A stretch of 64,000 nt of DNA from CALROG01 sp943369755 (GTDB lineage: Bacteria > Pseudomonadota > Gammaproteobacteria > Burkholderiales > Burkholderiaceae_C). Below are positions 34,296-43,780 of the stretch, piece after piece; position 1 is the first letter of the stretch, and each line of letters opens with the position of its first letter. The notes under the pieces were generated by a model that did not search any database, was not told where the DNA came from, and saw only the letters and a program-made list of their open reading frames with translations. The stretch spans positions 1 through 64,000 of the forward strand of contig CALROG020000014.1 of assembly GCA_943369755.1 (NCBI GenBank), read 5' to 3'. Made by a program: the position numbers and the translations under genes.

Positions 34296-36485
34296 TCAGA
34301 CGTACTCAAGCCCCGTGGCCGCCAGCCCGGTGAGGTTGATGGCCGTCTGCAGCAGCGGGTGGTCGGCTGCGGCCACACCCAGTTGGCCCTGGCTCAGCGT
34401 GCCGCTGTCCAGCAGCCCCTTGTACAGCGCCAGGGCCGAAGCATCGGGTGCCGTGCCCACCACGTTCGCAAACAGCAGGTTCACGACTGCCGTGTTACCG
34501 GCACCGGCGCCGAGTTTGGCGTTGAGTGCGAGCTGCGCGAGGGCCTCGTAGGTCATGCCGCCGTCCAGGAGGCTCAGGCCGATGCCCATGTATTCCTTGT
34601 TGGTGACGGCGGTTTTGCCGAAGACGGCACCGATCACTTTGGCGGCCTTGCCGGCGTTGCCCGACACATCCAGCGCCAGGCCCTTGTCGGCAAAGCGCAG
34701 ACGTTCGATGGAATTCAGCGCATCGCTGGCGGTGCCGTCGCGGACCGTGGTGCCGGCGCTGCTGATTTGCACCGTATAGCCGGACGCATTGCCGGCAAAG
34801 TTCACCGTGTCCACGCCCGTGCCACCAAAAATCTTGGTGCCGGGTGCAAAGCCGCGCAGGCCTTGTGCCTTGCCCACCGCCAGATAGTGGGCCAGGCCGT
34901 TGGCGAACTGGCCCTGGGCCACGGCGGTCGCGACGCTGGCGTGGGTGTTCAGGTAGTAGGCTTCGTTGAAGCCGGGCGCACCCGCGGTGTGGCCGTCCCG
35001 GCCGCCTGGCCCGGTGCCGTACACCGCCTGACTCAGGATGGTGTACGCCGTGGTTTCCGAAGGGGATGACGGCGCGGTGTAGCTGGCCTTGATGGTGTCC
35101 ACCACCGACACGAAATCGATCATCCGGTCGCCGTTCAGGTCAGCCGGTGCCGTCTGGCGGAAGGGGCGGCTGAAGAAAGCCTGCTGGTTTTCGTAGCCCG
35201 CGAGCTGCCACGGTTGCACATAGGGCAGCAGCGACAAATCCACCGGCGCGAAGCGGCCCATGCCGTCATTCTGGAAGATGGACATCAAGGGCCGGGTGCT
35301 GTTGTTGGGCCCCAGGCCTGAATGGACGATCAGGTCGAGGTGGCCGTCGCCGTTCCAGTCCATCAGGTACACGTCGCTGCCGCCATAGCCGGTGGTTGCG
35401 GTGTCCTGGCCGCTGGCCGACAGATTCGCCAGCGGCGCATTGTTGATACGCGCCGCCGTGGCGTCGGTGAAGCGGCCCGTGCCGTCGTTGGTGAGGATCT
35501 GGAGTGCGATGCCTTGCAAGAAGGTCGGTACATCGCGTGAACTGAGGGCGACCAGGTCAAGGTCGCCATCCTGGTCGATATCACCCACCGCCGAGTCGCG
35601 GGTGGTGGAGCTGCCAATGCCAAAGTAGCCCGCCGGCAGCGCCACCACGGTGCGGTCGGCGAAAGTGGTCTTGCCGCCGCTGAGCATCAGGTACGACGGC
35701 ATATTGGGCGCGGCCGCGAAGGCCGCGATGTCGGCGATGCCATCGCGGTCAAAATCGCCACTGGCTGTGGAAAAGAACCAGTAGCTGTTGTCGCGCAGCG
35801 CCGCCGGCAACTGCGTAGTGGCGTTGCTGAAGCGGCTGGTGCCGTCATTGATCAACAGCGTCTTGCCGGTGAAGATGTCCGCATCGCGGTCGCCGTCGAA
35901 GTCGCCCACCGTCACATCGTGCGCGTAGCTGAACCCGGCAGGCAGCGACGTGCCGTTTTCCTGGCCGGCAATGTTGCGCGTGGCGTCCTGGAACACGCCA
36001 CCGGGCCCGCTGAGCACCAGCGGAATGGGCTCGCCCACATAGGTGTTGGCCAGCAGGTTGTTCAGTCCGCCCGACGAGCTCACGATGTCGTCAATGCCGT
36101 CGCGGTTGAAGTCCGCGACCGCCGACGTTTCCAGGATGGTCCGGCCTCCGCTAGCGGCGGGGGTGAACTTGGTGGCGTCCGTGCGCAGGTTGCCCAGGCC
36201 ATCGTTGAAGAAGATCAGCGGCCGCGCCAAGATGCCATCTGGCCGCTGGAAGAAGTGGGGGAAATAACTCCAGGTGAAAGCGATGTCCTTAATGCCGTCA
36301 CCGTTGAAGTCGCCTTGCACAAGATTCTGAAAGTCAGCAAAAAAAACGTCTGACGGTTGCTGTCTTGGAACGAACGGATAAAAGAACGCCGGATACGTTT
36401 GAGCGATGTAGGTGGACGCAAACCCGAAATTGGCGACCTTGTAATAGCTGGTGGCGTAAGTTGAGCTGGTGCTGAGCGTCGGCAT
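34296..36485 (-). CDS. FG-GAP/VCBS-repeat exoprotein with shared C-terminal module
   Basis: The 729-residue protein has at least six FG-GAP calcium-binding repeats of the form GDFDxDGxxDI (for example DFNRDGIDDIV, GDIDQDGDLDLV, DWNGDGHLDLI), which build an integrin-type beta-propeller. A FNEAYYLNTHASVATAVAQG segment (about 510-550) is a repeat common in large exoproteins. The last 140 residues are the module shared with the two proteases and end LAATGLEYV. No signal peptide is seen, in line with type I secretion. The role may be adhesion; no catalytic motif was found. Confidence 0.84.
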   Translation of the reverse strand: MPTLSTSSTYATSYYKVANFGFASTYIAQTYPAFFYPFVPRQQPSDVFFADFQNLVQGDFNGDGIKDIAFTWSYFPHFFQRPDGILARPLIFFNDGLGNLRTDATKFTPAASGGRTILETSAVADFNRDGIDDIVSSSGGLNNLLANTYVGEPIPLVLSGPGGVFQDATRNIAGQENGTSLPAGFSYAHDVTVGDFDGDRDADIFTGKTLLINDGTSRFSNATTQLPAALRDNSYWFFSTASGDFDRDGIADIAAFAAAPNMPSYLMLSGGKTTFADRTVVALPAGYFGIGSSTTRDSAVGDIDQDGDLDLVALSSRDVPTFLQGIALQILTNDGTGRFTDATAARINNAPLANLSASGQDTATTGYGGSDVYLMDWNGDGHLDLIVHSGLGPNNSTRPLMSIFQNDGMGRFAPVDLSLLPYVQPWQLAGYENQQAFFSRPFRQTAPADLNGDRMIDFVSVVDTIKASYTAPSSPSETTAYTILSQAVYGTGPGGRDGHTAGAPGFNEAYYLNTHASVATAVAQGQFANGLAHYLAVGKAQGLRGFAPGTKIFGGTGVDTVNFAGNASGYTVQISSAGTTVRDGTASDALNSIERLRFADKGLALDVSGNAGKAAKVIGAVFGKTAVTNKEYMGIGLSLLDGGMTYEALAQLALNAKLGAGAGNTAVVNLLFANVVGTAPDASALALYKGLLDSGTLSQGQLGVAAADHPLLQTAINLTGLAATGLEYV

Positions 36486-36543
36486 GGCTGTAACCCCCGG
36501 GAGTTACGTCGAATTTATCAGGCCCCAGCGGCGGCGCAATCCC

Positions 36544-37632
36544 CTAGTTCTGGCGATGGCGGGCTTTTTCGTGGGCCTGCCCAATCTCCGCCCAGGTCTG
36601 GTCGTCGATCTGGATGCCGGCCTGCAGCCGCTGCCGGCGCGCTGCCCGTTCGGGCTCGCCGGCCAGTTGCACGCCGTCGCTGCCAGGGGCGGGCGGGCTC
36701 TCGCGCAGCCAGTCCACAAACGCTTGCCCCTCCTGCGCCAGACTGGCTTGCGTGCCGAGCCTGGCCGGGTCGATCAGGATGGTCAGCATGCTGTTAACCA
36801 CTGCACGGGCCTGGTCGGCCGGGCGGTGCCAGGTGCCCCCGCCAGTGAGTGCGCCGCCCAGCAGCTCGCAGGCCACGGCCAGGCCATAACCCTTGTGTTC
36901 GCCAAACGCCAGCAGCGCGCCAAACAGGCCGTTGGACTGCGGCACTACCACCACGCCAGGGTCGGTGGTGGGGTGGCCGTGCTCGTCGATCAGGGTGCCG
37001 GGCTCGGCCTGGCGGCCTTCGTTGTGGGCCACGCGCATCTTGCCCTGGGCTACGCGGCTGGTGGCAAAGTCCAATATGAAATGTTCACCCCCACGCTCCC
37101 CCACTGCGTGTGGGTCGCTGCCCCCGAGCGGCACGCCGATGCAGCAGGGGTTGGTGCCAAAGCGCCCGTCACCGCCGCCAAACGGTGCCACCACCGGGCG
37201 CGACAGCACATTCACAAAATGAATTGAAACCAGCCCCTGTGCCACCGCCATCTCGGCAAAGTGGCCGATACGTCCCAGGTGGTGCGCGTTGGCCAGCGTC
37301 ATGATGCAGCTGCCATGCTGTTTGGCACGCGCCATGCCCAGCTGCATGGCCTGCTCCCCCACCACCTGGCCATAGCCGCGCTGGCCATCCAGGGTAAGCA
37401 GGGTGCCGGTGTCCAGCAGCACCTTGGCGCTGGCGTTGGGTTGAAGGCCGCCTTCCAGTACCGCATCGACATAGCGCGGCAACATGCCCACCCCATGCGA
37501 GTCATGGCCGCTCAAGTTGGCCAGAACCAGGTTGTCGGCAACGCATTGGGCTTCGGCCTGGGTGCTGCCAAGCGCTATCAAAATAATAGTGGCTCGCGCA
37601 GATAATTCGCGGGCTGCAACGGTTTTTGTCAT
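36544..37632 (-). CDS. Ldh2-family NAD(P)-dependent oxidoreductase
   Basis: The 362-residue protein belongs to the malate/L-lactate dehydrogenase 2 (YlbC/AllD/DlgD) family, with SGHDSHGVGMLPRYV, ITLANAHHLG-like and PFGGGDGRFGTNP blocks. Members oxidise 2-hydroxy acids or reduce keto acids and imines. It is the last gene of the dehydratase/TRAP operon, so a sugar-acid intermediate is the likely substrate. Residues about 6-23 are encoded by a copy of the dispersed repeat. Confidence 0.87.
   Translation of the reverse strand: MTKTVAARELSARATIILIALGSTQAEAQCVADNLVLANLSGHDSHGVGMLPRYVDAVLEGGLQPNASAKVLLDTGTLLTLDGQRGYGQVVGEQAMQLGMARAKQHGSCIMTLANAHHLGRIGHFAEMAVAQGLVSIHFVNVLSRPVVAPFGGGDGRFGTNPCCIGVPLGGSDPHAVGERGGEHFILDFATSRVAQGKMRVAHNEGRQAEPGTLIDEHGHPTTDPGVVVVPQSNGLFGALLAFGEHKGYGLAVACELLGGALTGGGTWHRPADQARAVVNSMLTILIDPARLGTQASLAQEGQAFVDWLRESPPAPGSDGVQLAGEPERAARRQRLQAGIQIDDQTWAEIGQAHEKARHRQN
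37574..37617 (-). repeat. Dispersed palindromic repeat, copy D (inside the Ldh2 gene)
   Basis: Read on the reverse strand it gives GCAGCCCGCGAATTAT, CTGCGCGAGCC, ACTATTATTTTGATAGC. It supplies the coding sequence for AARELSARATIILIA near the N-terminus of the Ldh2 protein, in the same reading frame as copy F. Confidence 0.7.
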
Positions 37633-37642
37633 AAATCAGCGG

Positions 37643-39169
37643 CTACATCACTGCGCCGACCTGCCAGGGCACGAACTCGTTTTGCCCGTAGCCGTGGCGC
37701 TCGCTCTTGGACAGCTCACCCGAGGCTGTGGCCAACACCAGCGCGAAGATGCGCTGGCCCATGGCCTGAACATCGCAGGCCCCGTCAATGATTTCGCCGC
37801 AGTTGATGTCCATGTCTTCTTCCTGCTTTTTCCACAGCGCCGAATTGGTGGCCAGCTTGAGTGAAGGGGAGGGCGCGCAGCCGTAGGCGCTGCCGCGCCC
37901 GGTGGTAAAACAAATCAGGTTGGCACCGCCGGCCACCTGGCCCGTGGCACTGACCGGGTCGTAGCCCGGTGTGTCCATGTAGACAAAGCCGTGGGCCGTG
38001 ACGGCCTGCGCGTATTCGTACACCGCTTCCAGGTTGGTGGTGCCGCCCTTGGCCACCGCACCAAGCGACTTTTCAAGAATGGTTGTCAGACCACCGGCCT
38101 TGTTGCCAGGCGAGGGGTTGTTGTTCATCTCGCCGTCGTTGGCCTTGGTGTATTGCTCCCACCACTGGATGCGCGCCAGCAGTTTGTCGCCCACTGCGCG
38201 GCTTACTGCGCGGCGCGTCAGCAAATGCTCGGCACCATAGATTTCGGGCGTTTCGCTCAGGATGGCGGTGCCGCCATGTGCCACCAGCAGGTCCACCGCC
38301 GCGCCCAGCGCCGGGTTGGCGCTGATGCCACTGTAGCCGTCGGAGCCACCGCACTGCAGGCCAATGGTGATGTGCGCCGCGCTGCAGGGCTCGCGCTTTA
38401 CGGCGTTGGCCTGCGGCAGCATTTGCTGCACCAGCGCAATGCCCTTTTCAACCGTCTTGCGGGTGCCACCGGTGTCCTGGATGTTGAAGACCTTGAGCGT
38501 CTCACCCTCGCGCAGGCTGCTGTGGGCCAGCCAGGCGTTGATCTGGTTGGCCTCGCAGCCCAGGCCCACCACAATCACGCCCCAGAAGTTGGCGTGGGTG
38601 GCATAGCCGGCCAGCGTGCGCTCCAGAATCTGCATGCCCATGCCCTGGGTGTCCATGCCGCAACCGGTGCCGTGGGTCAGCGCCACCACGCCGTCGATCA
38701 TCGGGTAGTCGGCCAGCGCCGCCGGGTTGGTTTGACGCGAGAAGTGGTCGGCAATGGCACGCGCCGCCGTGGCCGAGCAATTGACGCTGGACAGCACGCC
38801 GATGTAGTTGCGGGTGGCCACCCGGCCATCAGCGCGTTTGATGCCCATGAAGCTGGCTTCATGGCGTGTTGGCGCGGGTTTCACGTCAGCGCCGAACGCG
38901 TAGTCGCGCGCAAAGCTGCCGCCGTTGTCACCCACCCCCAGGTTGTGGGTGTGCACATGGTCGCCGGCGGTGATGGGTTTGGTGGCAAAGCCGATGATCT
39001 GGTTGTACCTTCGGACCGGCTCGCCGGTGGCGATGTTCCTGGTTGCCACTTTGTGGCCCGGCGGGATCAGGCCCTTGACCTGCAGGCTCTCCACGGTTGT
39101 GCCGCCGACCAGTTGGCTGCGGGCGATGAGCACGTCATCGGCGGGATGCAGTCGAATAAATGGGGTCAT
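37643..39169 (-). CDS. UxaA-family altronate/galactarate-type dehydratase
   Basis: The 508-residue protein has an N-terminal SAF domain (about 1-85, with IARSQLVGG and GDHVHTHNL) and a large UxaA domain (GVVALTHGTGCGM, LQCGGSDGYSGISANPALG, GGTTNLEA). The family dehydrates sugar acids such as altronate, galactarate or related aldonates using iron. In this operon, with TRAP uptake and two SDRs, it probably performs the first dehydration of the imported acid. Substrate cannot be decided from sequence. Confidence 0.88.
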   Translation of the reverse strand: MTPFIRLHPADDVLIARSQLVGGTTVESLQVKGLIPPGHKVATRNIATGEPVRRYNQIIGFATKPITAGDHVHTHNLGVGDNGGSFARDYAFGADVKPAPTRHEASFMGIKRADGRVATRNYIGVLSSVNCSATAARAIADHFSRQTNPAALADYPMIDGVVALTHGTGCGMDTQGMGMQILERTLAGYATHANFWGVIVVGLGCEANQINAWLAHSSLREGETLKVFNIQDTGGTRKTVEKGIALVQQMLPQANAVKREPCSAAHITIGLQCGGSDGYSGISANPALGAAVDLLVAHGGTAILSETPEIYGAEHLLTRRAVSRAVGDKLLARIQWWEQYTKANDGEMNNNPSPGNKAGGLTTILEKSLGAVAKGGTTNLEAVYEYAQAVTAHGFVYMDTPGYDPVSATGQVAGGANLICFTTGRGSAYGCAPSPSLKLATNSALWKKQEEDMDINCGEIIDGACDVQAMGQRIFALVLATASGELSKSERHGYGQNEFVPWQVGAVM

Positions 39170-39175
39170 GTCAAT

Positions 39176-40570
39176 TCAATAAAACATCTTGGGCAGCCAA
39201 AGCACGAGCTTCGGGAAGTAAGTGATGATCACCAACGACCCGAGCAACGGCACCAGCCACGGCAAGATGGCAATAGTGGTTCGTTCCACCGAGAGCTTGG
39301 CTACCCGGGCCAGCACAAACAGCACCATCCCCATCGGCGGATGCAGCAGCCCGATCATCAGGTTCAGCACCATCACCAGGCCGAAGTGAACCAGGTCAAT
39401 GCCCAGTTGCTGGCAGATTGGCACCAGGATTGGCACCAGGATGGTGATGGCGGCGGTGGGCTCCAGGAAGCAGCCCACAAACAGCATCAACAGGTTGGCC
39501 AGCAGCAAAAACACCCAGGGCTCTTTGGTAAAACCCAGTACCCAGGAAGCGATGGCCGAGGTGACGCCGGTGGCCGTGAGCATCCAGCCAAAAATGCTGG
39601 CCGCTGCCACGATGAACAGCACCGTGGCGGTGGTTTCCACGGTGTCAAGGCAAACCTTGACGAACATCTTCCAGTTGAGCGTGCGGTACCAGGCAAAGCC
39701 CAGCACCATGGCCCAAAGGCATGCAGCAATCGCGCCCTCGGTGGGGGTGAAGATGCCGGTGACCATGCCGCCAATCAACAGCACCGGCGTCATGATGGGC
39801 AGCGCCGCCTGGAATTTGAAGAACTTGTCGGCTGCGAACAGCACGACCAGCGCCGCCGCTACGGTGATTTGCGGCGCAAAGCCGGCTTTGGCGATCAGCA
39901 GCCACGCCGACACAGGCCAGACAATGACCACCGCCGTCTCTGCCAGCGCCTTGATGACGCGCGGCCATTCAAACTTGATGTCGCCACCCCAGCCGTTTTT
40001 GTGCGCAAAGTACGCCACGGTCAGCATCATGAGAAACGCCATCAGGATGCCGGGCAGGATGCCGGCCAGGAACAGCGCACCCACGCTCACATTGGCCATC
40101 ATTCCGTAGATCACGAACGGCAGGCTGGGCGGGATGATGGGCCCGAGCGTGGCCGACGCGGCCGTGACGCCCACGGCAAACTCCTTGTCGTAGCCGTGAT
40201 CGGTCATGGCCTTGATTTCGATCGTGCCGAGACCCGCTGCGTCGGCAATGGCGGTGCCGCTCATGCCGGCAAATACCACCGAGCCCACCACGTTCACATG
40301 TCCCAGGCCACCCTTGAGCCAGCCCACCAGCGCCAGCGCGTAGTTGTAGATGCGGTTGGTGATGCCGGCGTTGTTCATCAGGTTGCCGGCAAGGATGAAG
40401 AAGGGCACGGCCAGCAGCGGAAAGCTGTCGATGCCGCTGACCATGCGGTGGATCACCACGAACGGCGGCAGGTTGCCCGACCACCAGATGTACAGCAGGG
40501 CCGAGCCCGCCATGGCCACTGCGACCGGAATGCCGCCCGCCATGAGGAACAGGAAAATGATCTTGAGCAT
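39176..40570 (-). CDS. TRAP transporter large permease (DctM)
   Basis: The 464-residue protein has about 12 hydrophobic segments and DctM blocks such as AVPFFILAGNLMNNAGIT, VFAGMSGTAIADAAGLG and ATLGPIIPPSLPFVIYG. It forms the ion-coupled channel of a tripartite uptake system with the two genes upstream. Length is slightly above the usual 425-430. Confidence 0.94.
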   Translation of the reverse strand: MLKIIFLFLMAGGIPVAVAMAGSALLYIWWSGNLPPFVVIHRMVSGIDSFPLLAVPFFILAGNLMNNAGITNRIYNYALALVGWLKGGLGHVNVVGSVVFAGMSGTAIADAAGLGTIEIKAMTDHGYDKEFAVGVTAASATLGPIIPPSLPFVIYGMMANVSVGALFLAGILPGILMAFLMMLTVAYFAHKNGWGGDIKFEWPRVIKALAETAVVIVWPVSAWLLIAKAGFAPQITVAAALVVLFAADKFFKFQAALPIMTPVLLIGGMVTGIFTPTEGAIAACLWAMVLGFAWYRTLNWKMFVKVCLDTVETTATVLFIVAAASIFGWMLTATGVTSAIASWVLGFTKEPWVFLLLANLLMLFVGCFLEPTAAITILVPILVPICQQLGIDLVHFGLVMVLNLMIGLLHPPMGMVLFVLARVAKLSVERTTIAILPWLVPLLGSLVIITYFPKLVLWLPKMFY

Positions 40571-40585
40571 TGAGGGGGCGGCCGC

Positions 40586-41161
40586 TCAGCGGTCGTCCAT
40601 GGTTGATTCGGGGCGTTCCAGCACGCTGTAGCCGCGCCTGTGGTGAACCAGGGCCACCTGCACCGAACGCACCGCCATGGCGGCAAAGCCCAGCAGGCAG
40701 ATGCCATAGACCCAGTTCATGGGCAGGTCCACCATGGTCATGCGCGAGTTGCGGCCCAGTTTCAGCATCATCATGACGGTGAGTACGGCAGCTGTGGCAA
40801 AGAAGCCTACACGCAGCCAGTCCACGAGCATGGACAGCGCGTGCGACATGGGACGCGGCATGAACTTGTAGAAAAAGTCCACCTGGATGTGGTTGTTCTT
40901 GATGACGCCAATGGTCGCGCCGGTGAACACCGTGGCGATCAGCAGGTAGCGCGCAATCTCCTCCGTCCAGGCCGCCGAGTTGTTGAGCACATAGCGCGTG
41001 AAGAACTGGTAGAACACGGTGGCGCCCAGCAGCCAGAAGAAGCCCAGCGCCACCCAGGCCTCCACCGGCGTGCCAGACAGGTCCACCGCCTCGTCCTGCG
41101 CATGAAACTCGCCATCAGCCCCCATCACGGGGGCCATGTCGTCAATCGTTTCGTGCGACAT
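40586..41161 (-). CDS. TRAP transporter small permease (DctQ)
   Basis: The protein of about 191 residues has four membrane segments, with WTEEIARYLLIATVFTGA in the second, as in DctQ. The ATG at 41161 overlaps the dctP stop by one base (TGATG); a GTG one codon earlier is also possible. It works with the large permease and binding protein. Confidence 0.92.
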   Translation of the reverse strand: MSHETIDDMAPVMGADGEFHAQDEAVDLSGTPVEAWVALGFFWLLGATVFYQFFTRYVLNNSAAWTEEIARYLLIATVFTGATIGVIKNNHIQVDFFYKFMPRPMSHALSMLVDWLRVGFFATAAVLTVMMMLKLGRNSRMTMVDLPMNWVYGICLLGFAAMAVRSVQVALVHHRRGYSVLERPESTMDDR

Positions 41162-42147
41162 CACTTGATGGCAATGATGCGGTCCCAGTCCTTCTTGTCG
41201 AGTTTCATCGACTCAAAAGTGATCGCCTTCAGCACGCGCTGCTGGAAGTCGTTGCGGTCGACCGTGACCACGTTGTTGCCCTTCTTCTTGAACTCTTCCA
41301 CCAGCTCGCCTTCGCGCTTGCGGATGTCGTTGGTGGCCTTTTCAGCGGCTTCCTGGGTGATGTCGCCCAGCAGTTTCTGCTCGGCGGGCGTCAGCTTGCC
41401 CATCAGGCCGGGCGAGATGACAGTGAGCAGTGCGTCGGAGATGTGCCCAGTGAGGATGATGTTCTTCTGCACCTCAAAGAACTTCTTGGCCTCGATGGTG
41501 GGCAGCGGGTTCTCCTGCGCGTCTACCGTGCCGTTTTGCAGCGCCAGGTAGACCTCGGCAAAGGCAATCGGCGTCGGGTTGGCACCGCAGGCGCGTGGCA
41601 GCGCGGTGTAGGCCGGGGAGTCGGGCACCCGCATCTTGATGCCCTTCATCTCGTCGCAGTTCTTGAACAGCTTGTTGCTGGTGGCATGGCGCGCGCCATA
41701 GTAGGTCAGCGCCGTCACGGTGTTGCCGGTGGCTTTCTTGTAGCCTTCGGTCAGCTCCTTGAAGACATCGCTCTTGCCGTACTTGATGACGTGGTCGGCA
41801 TCGCGGAAGGTAAACGGGTAGTAGCTCACGGCCAGCCGAGGGAACGAATTGGACGCAAACGATGCGCCGGTCAGGATGATGTCCACCGTGCCCAGCTGCA
41901 GGCCCTGGTTGATGTCGCTTTCCTTGCCCAGGCTGGAGGCCGGGAACACCTGGATCTCGTACTTGCCGTTGGTGCGTTTCTTGAACTCCTCGCCGGCCCA
42001 GACCGACCACTTGTGGTACGGCTCGGAGGTTTCATACACGTGCGCCCACTTCAGCTTGGTTTGTGCCTGAGCAAGGCCAAATGGGGCGACAGCCCCCGCC
42101 AATACTGCGCTAGCCGCTATTATTTTAATAGCAAAACGTTTCTTCAT
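41161..42147 (-). CDS. TRAP transporter solute-binding protein (DctP)
   Basis: The 328-residue periplasmic protein has a signal peptide ending GLAQAQ, then LKWAHVYETSEPYHKWSVW, and the ligand-binding RVPDSPAYTALPRACGANPTPIAFAEVYLALQNGTVDAQENP with the conserved Arg that holds carboxylates. The ligand is therefore an organic or sugar acid. The hydrophobic core of its signal peptide is encoded by repeat copy E. Confidence 0.94.
   Translation of the reverse strand: MKKRFAIKIIAASAVLAGAVAPFGLAQAQTKLKWAHVYETSEPYHKWSVWAGEEFKKRTNGKYEIQVFPASSLGKESDINQGLQLGTVDIILTGASFASNSFPRLAVSYYPFTFRDADHVIKYGKSDVFKELTEGYKKATGNTVTALTYYGARHATSNKLFKNCDEMKGIKMRVPDSPAYTALPRACGANPTPIAFAEVYLALQNGTVDAQENPLPTIEAKKFFEVQKNIILTGHISDALLTVISPGLMGKLTPAEQKLLGDITQEAAEKATNDIRKREGELVEEFKKKGNNVVTVDRNDFQQRVLKAITFESMKLDKKDWDRIIAIK
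42090..42132 (+). repeat. Dispersed palindromic repeat, copy E (inside the dctP signal peptide)
   Basis: The plus strand reads AGCCCCCGCCAATA, CTGCGCTAGCC, GCTATTATTTTAATAGC. The dctP gene uses the other strand, so the repeat encodes AIKIIAASAVLAGAV, the membrane-spanning core of the signal peptide. Confidence 0.7.
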
Positions 42148-42186
42148 GGTGATGTCTCCTACAGTGGTGGATGGGTGTTGCTGGCC

Positions 42187-42915
42187 TCAGGAAGCACTTT
42201 TCTTGGCGCGGCGCCAGCTCGCGCTGAATCGGGAATGGGACTTGTCCAGGTGGCTGTGCATGGCTGCGCGCGCGGCGTCAGCGTCGCGCACGCGGATGGC
42301 GGCGTGGATGGCTTCGTGCTCGGCGATGGCGGCACGCCAGGAGTCCACGGTTTCAAAGTAACCGCCCAGCCGCACGAAGAGCGGGCCGCGACGAGAGTCC
42401 CAGAAGCCCTGCACGGTCTCAAGCAGCACCACGTTGCCGCAGGCCTGCACGATTGATGTGTGAAACGCCCGGTCGCCCTCCAGTGGCATCACGTTGCGGT
42501 CGGCGTCGGCGCGCATTGCGTCTATGGCGCGGGCCATGCTGTCGGTGTCTTTGCGCTTGGCCAGGGCGGCCGCAAGCGCGGCGATTTCGCCCTCCACCAC
42601 GCGGCGGGCGCGGATCAGTTCCAGCGGCCCCCATTCGGTGGGCGCAAGCGGGGTGTGGGCGTCGGCCTTGCCGTTGTTGGCGGCGCGGTCTTGCACATAC
42701 ACCCCTGAGCCGGTACGCACCTCGACCCAGCCTTCTACCTCCAGCGCAATCAGCGCTTCGCGCACCGAAGGGCGGCTCACGCCAAGCTGCTTGGCGAGGT
42801 CGCGCTCGGCCGGCAGGCGGCTGCCAGGCTCGAACTCGCCGGCCGTCATGAGCGTGCGCAACTGCTCGGCGATTTGCCGATACAGGCGCTGCGGTTCGAC
42901 GGTTTGCAGTGGCAT
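42187..42915 (-). CDS. FadR-subfamily GntR regulator
   Basis: The 242-residue protein has an N-terminal winged helix (LPAERDLAKQLGVSRPSVREALIALE, about 36-62) and an all-helical FCD ligand domain with Asp and His metal ligands. It lies 39 bases before dctP on the same strand and probably controls both this operon and the divergent SDR operon through the palindrome at 42951. The effector is presumably a sugar acid or its catabolite. Confidence 0.92.
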   Translation of the reverse strand: MPLQTVEPQRLYRQIAEQLRTLMTAGEFEPGSRLPAERDLAKQLGVSRPSVREALIALEVEGWVEVRTGSGVYVQDRAANNGKADAHTPLAPTEWGPLELIRARRVVEGEIAALAAALAKRKDTDSMARAIDAMRADADRNVMPLEGDRAFHTSIVQACGNVVLLETVQGFWDSRRGPLFVRLGGYFETVDSWRAAIAEHEAIHAAIRVRDADAARAAMHSHLDKSHSRFSASWRRAKKSAS

Positions 42916-42950
42916 GGGAAGGTTTTAAGGGTTAGCCAGAACTGGCCAAG

Positions 42951-42961
42951 TGGTCAGACCA
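42951..42961. promoter_or_regulatory. FadR-type operator palindrome
   Basis: TGGTCAGACCA is a perfect 11-base palindrome matching the FadR-subfamily consensus TGGTnnnACCA. It lies 36 bases before the regulator gene and 75 before the divergent SDR gene, as expected for control of both. Confidence 0.72.
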
Positions 42962-43035
42962 ATTTAGAATGCCATGAACGCGACCCGACAACATCCGGCA
43001 AAACCCTGAAGGGTGGGCCATTCTGAGGACAACCC

Positions 43036-43770
43036 ATGAGACTCAAAGGTAAAACCGTGCTGGTAACCGCAGCGGGCCAAGGCATTGGCCGCGCGTGCGT
43101 GCTGGCCATGGCTGCTGAGGGGGCCCAGGTTTGGGCCACCGACGTCAATGCCAAGTTACTGGACGGCTTTGACGGCGTGGCCAACGTGCATGCGGTGCAA
43201 CTGGACGTGCTGGACAAAGCCGCCATTTCCCGGGTGGTGGGCGAGCTGCCCACCCTGGACGTGCTGTTCAACTGCGCAGGCTTTGTGCACAACGGCAGCA
43301 TTCTGCAGGCCACCGACGACGACTGGAATTTTGCCTTCAACCTGAACGTGCGTTCGCAGTTCTGGATGATTCAGGCGGCGCTGCCCGGCATGCTTGCAAA
43401 AGGTGCGGGCAGCATCATCAACATGGCCAGCGTGTGTGGCAGTGTCAAGGGCCTGCCGAACCGCTTTATTTACGGGGCCAGCAAGGCCGCCGTGGTTGGC
43501 CTGACCAAAGCGGTAGCGGCCGACTTTGTGGGCCAAGGCATTCGCTGCAACGCGATTGCCCCAGGCACGGTAGACACGCCGTCGCTGGCGGATCGCATCA
43601 ACAGCTACGAAGACCCGGCGCAGGCCCGCAAAAACTTCATTGCCCGCCAGCCCATGGGCCGGTTGGCGCAGGCACATGAGATTGCGCCCATCGTGGTCTA
43701 CCTGGCAAGCGACGAGTCCGTGTTTGCCAGCGGCCAGGTGTTTTCCATTGACGGCGGCATGACCATCTGA
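43036..43770 (+). CDS. SDR dehydrogenase, 2-keto-3-deoxy-L-fuconate dehydrogenase-like
   Basis: The 244-residue SDR has TAAGQGIGRA for NAD, NCAGFVHNGSIL, and catalytic Y146/K150 in YGASKAA. The blocks SIINMASVCGSVKGLPNR and VAADFVGQGIRCNAIAPGTVDTPSL resemble the DHRS6/2-keto-3-deoxy-L-fuconate dehydrogenase group. GAGGA lies six bases before the ATG. With the fumarylacetoacetase-family gene downstream it could oxidise a keto-deoxy sugar acid to a diketo acid that is then hydrolysed to pyruvate and a hydroxy acid. Confidence 0.85.
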   Translation: MRLKGKTVLVTAAGQGIGRACVLAMAAEGAQVWATDVNAKLLDGFDGVANVHAVQLDVLDKAAISRVVGELPTLDVLFNCAGFVHNGSILQATDDDWNFAFNLNVRSQFWMIQAALPGMLAKGAGSIINMASVCGSVKGLPNRFIYGASKAAVVGLTKAVAADFVGQGIRCNAIAPGTVDTPSLADRINSYEDPAQARKNFIARQPMGRLAQAHEIAPIVVYLASDESVFASGQVFSIDGGMTI

Positions 43771-43780
43771 ACCGAACACC

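Noticed and set aside
37991..40573. An 860-codon plus-strand open frame opposite the dehydratase and DctM genes
   Set aside because: The translation is His/Gln/Gly/Arg-rich without domains and spans two real reverse-strand genes and their junction.
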